Positions 9,838-21,700 of a DNA stretch of 64,000 bases are shown piece by piece; within the stretch, counting starts at the first letter, position 1, and each line of letters opens with the position of its first letter. Origin of the DNA: Aliiruegeria sabulilitoris (GTDB taxonomy: Bacteria > Pseudomonadota > Alphaproteobacteria > Rhodobacterales > Rhodobacteraceae); the NCBI RefSeq assembly GCF_001558155.1, contig NZ_LOAS01000002.1, positions 124,001 to 188,000 on the forward strand, in the 5' to 3' direction. The position numbers and the translations under genes are program-made. Below the pieces are notes generated by a model. The model did not search any database. It saw only the letters and a program-made list of their open reading frames with translations, and was not told the origin of the DNA.

Positions 9838-10754
9838 GCGCGCGCTCCGAACAGGCCGGTAGGCCGCCAGACGAGCACGCCCGCCATGAGAACATAAATC
9901 GCCATCGACGCCAGCGAGGAGCCGACAGCGGTCGCGGCGGCGGGCTCCATGAAGAGCTTGAAGGCTTCGGGCAGGAAGATGCCGCCGAGCGTATCGGTCA
10001 GCCCCACCAGCAGGCTTCCGACAAGCGCGCCGCGGATCGAGCCGATCCCGCCGATGACGATGACGACAAAGGCGAGGATAAGGATCGGTTCCCCCATCCC
10101 GATCTGCACCGACTGGATGGCGCCCACAAGCGCGCCGGCCAACCCCGCCAACGCCGCGCCAAGCGCGAAGACCAGCGTATAAAGGCGGGAGATATTGACC
10201 CCGAGGGCTGCAATCATCTCCCGGTCGTTCTCACCCGCCCGGATCTGGATGCCAACGCGGGTCCGGGAGATGAAAAGCGCCAGCCCCGCAGCGATAGCGA
10301 GGCCTGTGACGATAAGCACAAGCCTGTAGCGAGGGTATTCGATGCCGCCCGGAAGCGTGATCGGCCCCGACAGGGCGGGCGGAATGTCGAGAAACAGCGG
10401 GAAAGATCCAAAGATCCAGCGTGTCCCTTCCGAGAAGATCAGGATCAGGGCGAAGGTCGCAAGGACCTGATCCAGGTGGTCGCGCGCGTAGAGGCGCCGA
10501 ACCACGGTATATTCCACCAGCGCACCGACCATGGCCGCCGCCGCCATGGCGCCCGCCAATGCGAGCACGAAGCTTCCGGTAGCAGCAGCAACCGCCGCCG
10601 CAGCAAAGGCGCCGATCATGTAAAGCGAGCCATGCGCAAGGTTGATCAGGCCCATCACGCCGAAGACCAGCGTGAGCCCGGCGGCCATGAGAAACAGCAT
10701 GATCCCGAACTGCAGGCCGTTCAGGATCTGCTCCACGAGGAGGAGAGTTGTCAT
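9834..10754 (-). CDS. livH: Branched-chain amino-acid-type ABC transporter permease LivH
   Basis: A 306-residue inner-membrane permease, partner of LivM. The N-terminal block LVEQILNGLQFGIMLFLMAAGLTLVFGVMGLIN and LAHGSLYMIGAF are diagnostic of LivH. IVIGGIGSIRGALVGSLLVG near residue 235 is the conserved cytoplasmic loop that contacts the ATPases. It lies 46 bases after the binding-protein gene on the same strand; no convincing ribosome site precedes its ATG, so efficient translation may depend on coupling or on unusual initiation. Confidence 0.92.
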   Translation of the reverse strand: MTTLLLVEQILNGLQFGIMLFLMAAGLTLVFGVMGLINLAHGSLYMIGAFAAAAVAAATGSFVLALAGAMAAAAMVGALVEYTVVRRLYARDHLDQVLATFALILIFSEGTRWIFGSFPLFLDIPPALSGPITLPGGIEYPRYRLVLIVTGLAIAAGLALFISRTRVGIQIRAGENDREMIAALGVNISRLYTLVFALGAALAGLAGALVGAIQSVQIGMGEPILILAFVVIVIGGIGSIRGALVGSLLVGLTDTLGGIFLPEAFKLFMEPAAATAVGSSLASMAIYVLMAGVLVWRPTGLFGARA

Positions 10755-10800
10755 CTGGGATTGTCAGCGCCGGACCGCGCGAACGGCCCGGCATCTATCG

Positions 10801-11934
10801 TTACATCTTGCACTCGCCCGCATAGGCGTCGGAGTGGTTTTCGAGCGCCACGCCGATGATCTTGTTGGTGAACACACCGTTCTCCTCGACCACCTCGCGG
10901 GCATAGATCGTCTGCACCGGGTGGTGGTTCGGCCCGAACGCGAAATCGCCGCGCACGCTGTCGAAATCGGCGGCCTCAAGCGCTGCCCGGAAGGCATCCG
11001 CGTCGGAGACATCGGCGGCCTCGACTGCCGAGATCAGCAGGTTGGCGGTATCGAACCCCTGGCTGGCATAGAGCGAGGGCAGGCGGCCATATTCGGCCTG
11101 GAAACTCTCGACGAAGGCCGCGTTGGCGGGGTTATCGATATCCTTGTTCCACTGGCTGGTGTTGACCACGCCGAGGGCCGCCGCGCCGACGGCCTGCAGG
11201 ATCCCCTGGTCGAAGGAGAAGGCGGGACCGACCACCGGCAGTTCGACACCGCTATCGGCATATTGCTTGAGGAAGGAAATCCCCATGCCGCCGGGCAGGA
11301 AGAAGAACACGCTGTCGGCGTCGGAGGCCCTGATCTGGGCGATCTCGGAGGCATAGTCCGTCTGTCCGAGCTCGGTATAAACCTCGCTTGACAGCTCCCC
11401 TTCGAAGAAACGCTTGTAGCCGGTGAGCGCGTCCTTGCCGGCCGGGTAGTTGGGCGCCAGCAGGAAGCTCTTCTTGTAGCCCGCGGAATTCGCATAGGCC
11501 CCTGCGGCCTCGTGCAGGTTGTCGTTCTGCCAGGCAACGTTGAAATAGTTCTCGTGGCATCCCTTTCCGGCGAGCGCCGACGGCCCGGCATTGGGCGAGA
11601 GGTAGAATTTGCCCTGCGCCGTTGCCGCCGGAACGACAGCCATGGCGAGGTTGGACCAGATGATGCCAGTCAGCACGTCCACTTTCTCCGACTGGATCAT
11701 CTTGTCGGCGAGTTGCACGGCGATGTCCGGCTTGCGCTGGTCGTCCTCGATGACGACCTCGATATCATCCCGCCCGGATTGCTTGATCGCGAGCATGAAG
11801 CCATCGCGCACATCTATTCCAAGCCCGGCTCCACCGCCCGACAGCGTCGTGATCATCCCGACCTTGACCTCGGCCGCAGCCGTGCCTGCAATCAGGGCCA
11901 GTCCGGCCGCAAGCGCAAGTTTCCCAATTTTCAT
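10801..11934 (-). CDS. Periplasmic substrate-binding protein of the Liv-type transporter
   Basis: A 377-residue type I periplasmic-binding protein that delivers substrate to LivHMGF. The Sec signal peptide is MKIGKLALAAGLALIAGTAAA, followed by EVKVGMITTLSGGGAGLGID, the start of the binding domain. ATG 11934 was chosen because GGGGA lies seven bases upstream and it directly begins the signal peptide; ATG 11946 has only a weak site. First gene of a five-gene operon. Residues such as YFNVAWQNDN and GGMGISFLKQYADSG resemble binding proteins for aromatic or amide compounds as much as for leucine, so the ligand is open. Confidence 0.9.
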   Translation of the reverse strand: MKIGKLALAAGLALIAGTAAAEVKVGMITTLSGGGAGLGIDVRDGFMLAIKQSGRDDIEVVIEDDQRKPDIAVQLADKMIQSEKVDVLTGIIWSNLAMAVVPAATAQGKFYLSPNAGPSALAGKGCHENYFNVAWQNDNLHEAAGAYANSAGYKKSFLLAPNYPAGKDALTGYKRFFEGELSSEVYTELGQTDYASEIAQIRASDADSVFFFLPGGMGISFLKQYADSGVELPVVGPAFSFDQGILQAVGAAALGVVNTSQWNKDIDNPANAAFVESFQAEYGRLPSLYASQGFDTANLLISAVEAADVSDADAFRAALEAADFDSVRGDFAFGPNHHPVQTIYAREVVEENGVFTNKIIGVALENHSDAYAGECKM

Positions 11935-12236
11935 AGCGTTCCCCATTGAATTTACGTCTTTTTTTTCATTGTTTTTGCCCCGCGAACGTTGTCTCGGGAC
12001 GTTTTGCGGAGCGAACAGAATCTCTCCGGTCGTCATGTAATATCGGGCTTGGCTCGGTCCTCGCCTTCAGGAAGTTCGCCTGCAATTAGAGAATCCCTGA
12101 CAGGGCTTGTCGAGCAACTTTTGGCATTCGACGGCTCCGGCCGCACAAGATGGACATATTCCGCCTCCCCCGGGGACTAACGCGGAGGCTTTCGGCACCT
12201 GTGCGAACGAAGCCCGGAACGGTTTGCGATCCGCTC
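11935..12236. other. Intergenic region: liv promoter side and 3' flank of the giant Rhs gene
   Basis: About 300 bases lie between the Rhs-gene stop and the start of the Liv binding-protein gene, both on the minus strand. They include an oligo-T/A tract (11956-11967) close to the liv ribosome site, where the liv promoter would be expected. I see no credible small gene here on either strand, which matters because an immunity gene for the upstream toxin would be expected in this position. No strong terminator hairpin was found. Confidence 0.6.
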
Positions 12237-12710
12237 CTATTTCGGCAGCGTGGTTGCGCCCGGATTGTGGAACAGACGCGCCCAGGACGATGCGTAGGAA
12301 CGCAAGGTCGATACCGGTGGTGCGCTCTGCCAAATGCCTGATGCGGCATCGCCGAAATAGATATAGGTCGTCTGGACACCGTCGAACTCCAGCGAATTCA
12401 TCGCTCCCTTGCACCGGCTGCAGGGCGGCAACTCACCCAGGAACACGACACGGTAATTGCCGGGCGGCAATATTCCTGTCTGCAATCGTCCGAAAACATC
12501 GTTGAGAAAACGCGTCTCGGTATGCGTCATGTGCTGGGCGTTTCGCGGGAAGAGCCTGCCCGCGGCGTTGGCCGAGTTCTCCAGAAGCGCACGGGTCACG
12601 CCCCCGCTCACCAAATCCCGTCGCAGGACCAGTTCGCTGACACCATCTTCGCCCACCCGGTAGAGCCAGCCGATGGCCCTGTGCCCCGCCGCGGTACAGG
12701 AGGTGCCGCC
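12237..12710 (-). other. C-terminal toxin tip with zinc-dependent deaminase motifs (domain of the Rhs protein)
   Basis: Residues 3033-3189 of the Rhs protein, after the predicted Hint cleavage point. The pattern is H3095-x-E3097 (HMTHTETRFL), then a beta strand (YRVVFLGEL) and P-C3129-x-x-C3132 (PPCSRCKGAM), the zinc ligands and proton shuttle of the cytidine-deaminase fold as found in bacterial toxin deaminases such as DddA. Which deaminase subfamily it belongs to, and whether DNA, RNA or a nucleotide is the substrate, cannot be told by eye. Confidence 0.72.
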
Positions 12711-15700
12711 ATTATGAACCCAACTCCGGTTTTCCCCGACGAAATAGGTTTGGTACTCGGCCACCTCGAAATTGTAGACCAGCGCGCTTCCATCGAGCGG
12801 CTGGGCGTCGGTTACGGTCGCGGTGGCGCCATTCGCGGTCGACAGAACCTGACCGGGGGAAAGGTCGCGCGCCTCCCGCCAACCGAGATCCTTCACGTAG
12901 AACCGGTGGTTGGGCGTTGTCCTGATTTCCTCCGGTCCGCTCTCTCCGGCGACGGACAAGCTCATCAATGCGCGGTTCTCCGTCTCGTAGAGCTTTTCGA
13001 CCGGGCAGAATTTCTGTGCCATCGTCTGGTCGCTCCGGCATTCGACCAGATCGCCCTCCTTGATCTCCTCGATCGGCACCGGCCCGGATTCGGTCGCCAC
13101 CATCGTGCCGGCCGCAAAGCAGGTAATGCCACTCATCCGCTTGATGACACCGGGCAACTGCCCCAGCGGTCCGGAGCAGCCTCGTGCCAGAAGCGAGCGG
13201 CCAGAATTGGCAGCGGCCCGCCCCGGACCTGATCCAGCGGCCATCATCGCGATGCCCATCGACGTTTCCGCCAGCATTTCGCGTGGTTTCTCCGAAGCGG
13301 TGTAGCCAAAACCCGCCGCCGCGGCCGCGTCGCTTCCGGGCGTGCCGTTGCCCTCCCAGAGCCCGGCCATCTTCGCCACCGACCCCGCGATGCCGAAATT
13401 CGCGGCATCGTCGACGGCCTTCCCGGCCATGTTGATCAGCACTTTGTGCGGCAACGGATTCTGCGCGTCGTTGATGCCGGGGATCACGATATTGCCGCTT
13501 GGCGTGCGCAAGAGCCCGTCGGCATCGATGGAATAGCCATCGGCAAGACGTCCTTTGAGATCCGAGTAATCGCCATTGAAGTTCTCCGGCATCTCGATCT
13601 CGCCATTCTTGCCCGCCCCGCCATCGCCCGCCGTTTCGGCATCGCAATTCGACTGGCAGTCATCCTGTTCATCGGTCTGACGATCGTTCTGCGCCGTGGT
13701 CTCGACAGGCTGGACCTCGGTCTCCGGCTGTTCCTGCCCCTTGGCCGGATCGTCGGTAACCGTTGCTTCCTCACCGCGCGCACCGGCCTCGGCGGTATCG
13801 GGGCCTTTGGTCTCGACCACCTCGCCGGGGAGCGGGTTGGCCACGATCACCAGCGGTGGGAAACTGTGCTTGCCATCCTCGGGACAGATCCCGTTGCAGA
13901 TAACCATGTCCTGATCTTCGATATACCGTCCCCGCCGGCCGAAATTCTCCGGATCGTCCCAGGCCTTTTGCAACTCGGTTTCCGGCATCTCCTCGTTTGC
14001 GGCGTCCTCCATTCCCCACGGATCGTAGCGGCGCAACGGATCGTTGGAGACGAACTGGAACCGATTGGCGCCGGCCGACAACCCCATCGGATCGACCGAG
14101 GCGAAGCGGCCGGTCTCGGGGTCGAACAGCCGCTGTTGCGCAGAGAGATAGGGCACGTCGGCGAGGTATTCCTGACCGCCATAGATGAAGGAAAACCCGC
14201 TGGTGGGGATTGCCACATCCGTGCCGAAGGCCTCGATCAACGAGATGATCTGGTCATTGCTCAGCACCAGATCGCCGCCGCGCTCGGAAAAGGCGTTCTC
14301 GGCGCTTTCGCCGAATAGGCGCCCCACGATGGTGTCGCCCAGCGCGGCATTCATCGAAGGCACGCCCTCTTCATCAATGGTCGAGAGCGGGTAGACCGTG
14401 GAGACCGGGTTGTCCCAGAAATGCACCCTCTCTCCCTGTGCCGACACGGAATGTACCGTCCGCCCCGAGTGATCGCGGCTCAAACCGATGCGGAAATAGC
14501 CGTCCTTGTCCCAGATTTCCCGAGCGTGGCCGGTGACCGAGCGGACGATCTGGTAGCCGCGGTGATCCTCGATCATCCCGCCATAGGCGTCCCAGCCGAT
14601 CTTCGTCTCGATCCCGTTTTCGTTGACTGCCATCAAGGCGGCCTCGATATCCGAGCCATCCGGGCTGCCGTAGGAATAGGCGGTCACGGCACCGTCAATG
14701 TCGCGCGTTCGCCGGTTGCCTGCGCCATCATAGCTGTAAGTGGTCACCGATTCCTCCGGCGAACCCGCCCGGCGCACTTCCTCTTCCAGCCAGCCCTCGG
14801 TCGTGTAGCCGAACCGGTTCAGGAACGTGCCGCCAGAGGTCGCGAACTCGGTGGAGATCAGGCGCCCGCGAATGTCATAGCCGTGGGTCCGCTGGTCGAA
14901 GGCCCCGCCTTTTGTGTCGACCCGCTGGTAGCTCATCCGTCCAAGCTGGTCATAGGCGCGGATGAATTGCGCATCGTCCTTCAAAACCCCTTCCGTCATT
15001 CGGCCCAACGGGTCCCGGGCGACCACCTTCAGCAGGGTGTGCGCATTGCCGCCAACGGCATCCTCACCGGTGATACTCTCGATCTGGCCCAAGGCATCCC
15101 GGCCGAACTCCAGACTGCCCGCCCAATCGGTTTCAATGCTCTTGAGATCGTTATCGACAAAATACTGATATGTCGCCGTGCCTATGCTCTTGTTCATCAC
15201 CTGAAATTCGGTGGACTCGATCCGGCCAAGCGCATCGGTGCGGCGGGCGTATTTCGAGATCATGTCGAACGCCCCGTCCACGCCCCGCTCGGTCGCGACG
15301 ATGCGCGGGGTTCCGAAAACATCGAAATCGTCGGTGCTGACCGCGATCACCTCCTCGACCAGCCTGCCGTCCTGTTCGATCTGGCCGCTCGTCCGGCGCT
15401 CGGTCACGTAGAGACCATCATCCGAATAGCTGAACTCCGTCACCCGCGGGGCGTCGGATTGGGCCCCCATCTCGACGGACGCGATCCGGGGAAAGCCGAA
15501 ATCGCTGTCGTAATTGGTCTCGATCTCGGTGACGCCGAGAATGCGCTCGCGTTTCAGCAGCCCGGCGGCGTTATAGTCGAACTCAGTGATGCCGAGAGAG
15601 GCACCATTGGCCACGTTCCGCGCCGTTTCCACTTTCGCAAGCCGCCCGCCGGGCGTGTAGCTCCGCCAGACCACGGAATCCTCCGGGGCTGGCTGCTCCA

Positions 15701-18700
15701 ACTGTGTCTCGAACCGCCACGGGCTGACCGGGCCCCATTCATAGCTGGTCCGGTTCAGCGCGTCATAGCCATGCGCCACGATCTCCAGCAACAGGTCGTC
15801 CTTGTCCCGAAGCTCCGTTTTCACGGCCATCGAGCCGTCATACCGGGTCACGATCTTGCTGCCATCGGGCCGTTCGAGCAGCACGGGCCGGTTGGCGAAA
15901 TCGAAATAGTGTTTCCAGCTGCCACCATCCGCGTCGATGATCTCGTTCAGCGCGTTCGCACCCGGCAGGTCATGATCCGACAGGTCCACCCCGTATTCAT
16001 AACCATATTTCCTGGGCTCGGTGGTCCCTTGCGGCTGGTAGAGCGAGACAAGGCCGAGCGCGTCGAATTCATACGTGCTCTCATGCCCGGACTTGTCCAC
16101 ATGCTTGCAGATCCCGGCATTGAGCGACCATGTCTGCTTCTCGGTCTCGCCCGCAGCATCTGTCACCGATGTCACGCGCCCGAGGTAATCGGTCTCGTAG
16201 CTCTGGGTATGGCCGCCGATCGACTGTGTGGCGACGAAGTTGTCGGGGGTATAGGTCAGCTCCTCGACAACCCCGCAAGCGCCGCCATCGGCACCACGAC
16301 AAATCCGGTTCGGGCGCCAGAGGTCGTCATAGTCCACTTCGATCTCGGCACCGCCCTGGAACGCCCAGCTGACATTGCCGTAATCGTCGAGCTTCTGTGC
16401 CTCCAACAGCCAGTCGCCCAGCATGTAATAGGCCGCGTCGCCGGCATCGGTATAACCGAAGCTGCGGGTAACCCCGTCGGCATCGGTCAGTTCAGCCAGC
16501 CGCCCCTCGCCGTCATAGGAAAAGCTCGTCCCGACCTGGCAATTGCTGCCGTCGACCGGCATATCCGCCGTGCAATAGGGGCTGGAGAGCGGAAGCTCGT
16601 GGTACTCCCGGGTCTTTCGGTCGAGAACGTTATACCCGTAATGCGTCACCAGCCCGTCGATGTCGCGCTGCGCGCTGACGCGGCTGAGATCGTCCAGCGT
16701 GTCGAGCGTGTAGCTCCCGTCGGGCAGTTCCGCCTTGAACGCGGTGCCGAAACCGTCCAGCCAGGAGGTCGTGACATTGCCGTTGATATCCGTCTCCAGA
16801 ACGCGACGGCCATCGCCGGGATTGCTCGCGCCATCCGGGGCGCCGTCGACATAGTTCCAGGCGTTGAGCTGGAAGCGGCCCGCCGCGCCGCGCCGGATCT
16901 TGTAGGTGAGCGGACGCCCGATGGCGTCATAGGTCCAGAAACTCCGCACGCCGTCTTCCGCGATCAGGCGCGTGCGATTGCCCAGGAAGTCATAAAGATA
17001 TCTCTGCGTCGGGTTGACCGCGTCGCCGTTACAGGTCTCCAGCGTCGTCAGGGCCGTGACCGCGTTGATGCGGAAGAAATTGTCGTAGCCATAGCTCGTC
17101 ACCACGCCTGAAGGCTGCGTGGTGCGGGTCGTGTGGCCAAACTCGTTGAACTGCTCCGAGCCTCGGCTGACGCCGTCGCATTCATGGCTTCGGCTGAGCG
17201 TGTCGTAGATCACCTTGCAGACGCGCCCGTCCGGGCCGACCGTCCGCGTCTCGCCCACGCGATAGACCGTGCGGAAGCTGACATGGCGGGGTGTTTCCAC
17301 CAGGTCGAACATGTCCACCGCCGGCCCGGTATAGTCGTGGCTCGGCAGAAGTTTCTCGGTGATGCGCCAGAAGGCGTCGCGGTAGTACCACTCGGTTTTC
17401 GCCGTCTCGCCATCGAAATAGGGGCGCGTGTGGAAGCGTAGCGCGCCATCGTCAGCATAACCCCAATGCTCGTGCCGGGTCCGCTGACCGAGGCAGCGGA
17501 TATCGCGCGCCTGCGTGCCGGCCTCCGGGATCTCCTCGTCCCAACGGCAGATCCGCTCGGTCACCACGCGCCCCCACTTGTCGACGAAGCGAAGTGTGAG
17601 CCGCTCCCCGCGGATCTCGGCAGACCACGGCAAGGACAGATCCTTTGCTCCCTCCGAGTAGTACCGATGGATCGTCTCGATCGAGGCGACCCCGTTATCC
17701 CGCGTCTCCTGCGTGATCCGGCCCAGGTCGTCGCGGACATAACGCTGCACACCGCCCTCGAAAGAGGTCTCCGAAATACGGCACAACCGGTCGTATTCCG
17801 TTGCGCGCAGGCGCCCGACTGCGTCGATTGTCTTTTCCACCCCGCAAGTGGCATAGCCGATCTCCGTCACCGCTTGCCGGCGCAACACGCCCCGGTCCAC
17901 CGACTTCTCGACCAGCCGCCCCATATCGTCAAAGCTTCGCCGGGAGCCGCGCGTCACGCCATATTGCCCGGTTTCCTCGATCACCTCCGGCGTGTCGAAA
18001 CCCGCGAACTCCGAAAAGGCGAAGCTGCGCACCACGTCGCCGTCATCGTCGGTCACCGTGTAACCCGTGACCTGTGGCTGCCCGGGCAACAAGAACGTGG
18101 GCGCGAACTGGTAGTCGATCCGGTGGTCATCGTTGAATTTCCCTGCCATCCGGTAATCGATCTCGGCGGACAGCCGTTGCAGGAAATACTCGTAATCCTT
18201 CACGAACATCCGGTATTCCGGCGTCATCGGCAGAAGCGTCGCGCCCGGCTGCACGAAATTGGGACGCCCGGCGTCGAGCAGGTTTTGCGGCACGGCCGCA
18301 TGCATGGTGACCGCCGAAATACCCTGCGGGCGTTTCGCCGCGAAGCGCGACTTCATCCATGCCGGACGCAGTTCCGAGGCCGTCGCGGGCGCGACCGTTC
18401 GTGTCGCGGGGGCCGACTTTCGCATCCGGATCATCGGCTTGCGCGGCTTCAGCGCCTTTTCCTCAAGCGCCGCCTTGCGCCACGCGACCAGATCCTCTCG
18501 CGTCACCACCCCTTGCTTCACGAGACGCCGGACAAGCGCGTTGAGCCGCGTTTCCTCCGCCTTGGTCTCGGGTTTGAGCCGCTGGGTTGCCACGTTGCGC
18601 CCCCGCACCAGCGCCCTGCCCCCCTCGCCGAAAAGAGGGCGGAAGAAATCCGACTTTTGGAAGAACTGGTTCTCCTCCGCCAGCCGGTCGGCGATCCAGC

Positions 18701-21700
18701 CATGCAGCACGATGAGATCGTCGGGGTCGATCAACAGCCCCTCGAAGGTGATCTCCCTGTCCTGAAAATCCAGGCATTCCCGGATCAGGTCATCCTCGAG
18801 CCCTGCCTGGTTGATGGAGCCATTCACGATCAGGACCAGCGCGGGATCGACCTCGAACGTGCAGCGCCGCCGCAGCGGGTTGAAGAAGGGCGCGTCCATA
18901 TCGTAGCGCCACATGGTCGGCAGCATCTCGATATAGCTGTTATAGGTGAACCGCGCGAGACTGCCGCTGGACCGCCTTTCGGCCCGCGAGACGAGCTTGC
19001 CGCGAAACTCCGGACGCAGCGAGAATTTCGCCTCGTAGAGCAACCCGCTCTCGTATTCGCCCTCGACCTCGGCAAAGCCAAGGAAGCGCCGGTCCTCGTA
19101 TCGCCCCCCGCTATAGCTGAAGCGGCTCGTGCCGCGGTGATCGCTCACCTCGTCGACCGTCCATACCGTGCGCGACAGCTCAGGGTTGTCGCCATTGCGG
19201 GCCGCGTTCAGATAGGAAAGCTTGATCGTGCCGTCGAACTGGTTGGTGATCTCTTCAAGGATCACGTTGGGGTGGCTGCGGGTGTTTTCATGCACGCTGA
19301 CGGTGAGTTGCGTGGCGGTATCGCTGCTCCGGTTGCGCTCGAAGATCAGCAGATCGGGGAAGCCGTCGGCGTTGAAATCCTGGATGAGTGTGGACTGGGA
19401 AAAGATCGCTTCCTCGCCACTGGGCGTGCTCGACAACGCCCGCACCGTCGCAGGCAGCGCGCGCGTTTCCTGCGTATCCGCGTCGAAACCGAAGCCCTCG
19501 CGGATGTTTTGCCAATGGGCATAGCGCAGCCGGCGGGAATCGTCGTTGCGGTAGACCAACTCCGTATTGCCATCGGCATTGAGATCGACAATCGAGAAGC
19601 TGTTCCAGTTATCGAACAGATCGGCGTCATAGACCGTGTCCGGCCGCGCGACGTTGATCGGACTGTTGGGCTGCATGAAGGCCGTGGGCAACGTCAGTTC
19701 GGAATCGAGAAACCCACCGCGCCCATCGCCGAAATAGATGCGCGAGAAATGGATGCCCGCGGGCTCCATATCGGTCAGTTCATCGCCCATTTTCCAGCAG
19801 ATCGGGAAGGAGAAGGCGAGGTCTATTGCGCCGTCGCCGTTGATATCTGTCGCGCGCGACTGGCTCAGCCAGTAGTGCTCGTCGCTCTGGAAGCTGGCGA
19901 GATCAGCGCTCTGCCAATGTACGCCCTGGCTCGTCCACGGGTCGAGGTCGAGGCCGCTCGCCGAGTCGCCATTCTCGGCAATGCACTGGTCCCAAAGCAG
20001 GCGCAATTCGCCCGTCAGGCTGTCGGTCAGCGCCGGGTTCTCATCGATCGGGTTGGGCAGGTATTCCCGCCCGAAGCCGTCGAAATAGGGCGCCTCGCCG
20101 GTATTGCGTTCCCAGGCGATCATCTCGGGGTTGGAGGGGCCGACGGGGTAGATGATGTCCGGGAACCCGTCGCCATCGACATCGGCGAACTGGGCGCCGT
20201 TGAAATCGTCTTCCTCCATGTCGATCATGTCGACGAGGATCTCGTAATCGTCATTGTCGGCCGTGAGCACATAGGAGGCCGTGTCGTGCAATACCGGATC
20301 GTTGGTGTTGACCGCGACATGCAGTTCCGTCCGCCCGTCCGCATCCACATCGGCGAAACGATAGACGCCCCAGATCACGCTGAACTGCGGCAGCGCATCC
20401 TGAAGCAGGTCCGTCATCACCGGGTCGGGGACAAAGCCGAAGCTGCCGTCATCGACATTGTGATAGCCCCGCACATCGACCTCGCAGCCATCCATTCCCA
20501 TCGGGCTGTCGCATTTCATCGAAACCAGGGCGAGATCCGTATAGGCGTCGCCATCGAAATTGACCGGGAAGGGCGTGGTGGTGAAATAATCCGGAACCGC
20601 GCCGAAATCGTTCAACACCTGCGCATCGGCGAAACCGGTCCGGTCACGGTTGATATCTGCCGTCATCATCGGGATCTCGGTGTCGTCGCGCCCCAGCTTG
20701 GAAATGCCGCGCAACGTGCCCAGATCGCCTTCCTCGTTGGGCCCGAGGCCGAGCAGGTTTGCTCCGAGTGACCCGACAAGCGGGTCGAGGGCCGGCTCGC
20801 CGGCGTGGCCGATGCCATCAAGCGGATCGGTGCTACGCACCGTCAGGCGGTCGCTGGCATTGTAAAGGAACCGGTAGCGGGAATGCTCCAGCTCGACATG
20901 GCCGCTTTCCACCAGCGTCGTGATCATGGACAGGCGCTTGTCGAGCACCCGCAACCGCCCCAGTCGCGCGGCGATGACCGGGTCGGGCCGGTTGACATAA
21001 TCGAACTGCACCCGCGCCGTTCCAAAGCTGATCTCGCCCAGAACCGGGCTACAGGCCGCCTGCCCGCCGAATAGCTCGGCCTCGCCGCTGTCGGCGGCAC
21101 AATCGCAGAGCATATCGTAGCGATAATCGATGCTGTTGCCGAACTTGTCGGTCTCCATGGAGAGGCTCCAGCTCACGGTGTCGGACTGGCCCGTCCACGG
21201 CTCGTCCCGGCATTGATCCCCGAGCGTGGTCGACAGGTATTCGTTCGCCGCCCCGGTTGCCTCGCTTGCCCCACCATAGCTCCAGGACTGGCCCTGCCGG
21301 CTCGCTTGCCACGTGTCGGAGGTGGAGGAATAGATGAAGATCCGGCTGTCATCCTGCTCCAGCCGGTAATATTCCAGCGCGCCAAGGATCGAATTGGGCA
21401 GCGTGGTCTGGAACTGGAACGGATACATCTGCTGATCGCCGAGCCAGTAGGTGTCCGTGCCATCCATCATCGGCGGACCGCCCGTCGGCCCGCGCCGCTC
21501 GATCCGCGAGCCCACGGACAGCTCCCAGCCATTGCCAAGCACTCCGCCCTTGGCGGCATGGGAAGACAGCACCGAAAGGCTGGGCGCGAAGCCGGTTTCC
21601 GTTGGCGGGATCTCGATCGGCACCTGGTATTGCCACGATCCGCGCTGTTGCACGGACGGAAGTTCCTCCACGATCGGGGCACCGCCCTCGGTCGCGGCGT

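Noticed and set aside
12067-12414. Minus-strand small frame overlapping the end of the Rhs gene, considered as an immunity gene
   Set aside because: It starts inside the toxin coding region in another frame, is Arg/Pro/Cys-rich, and has no supported ribosome site.
14421-17111. Long plus-strand open frame opposite the Rhs repeats
   Set aside because: Same reason: it mirrors the codon pattern of the Rhs repeats and has no recognisable domain or ribosome site.
17466-20771. Very long open frame on the plus strand opposite the Rhs gene
   Set aside because: The predicted product is Arg/Ala/Gly-rich without any family motif, while the minus strand gives clear Rhs and FG-GAP repeats. High GC content at third positions makes long antisense frames common.
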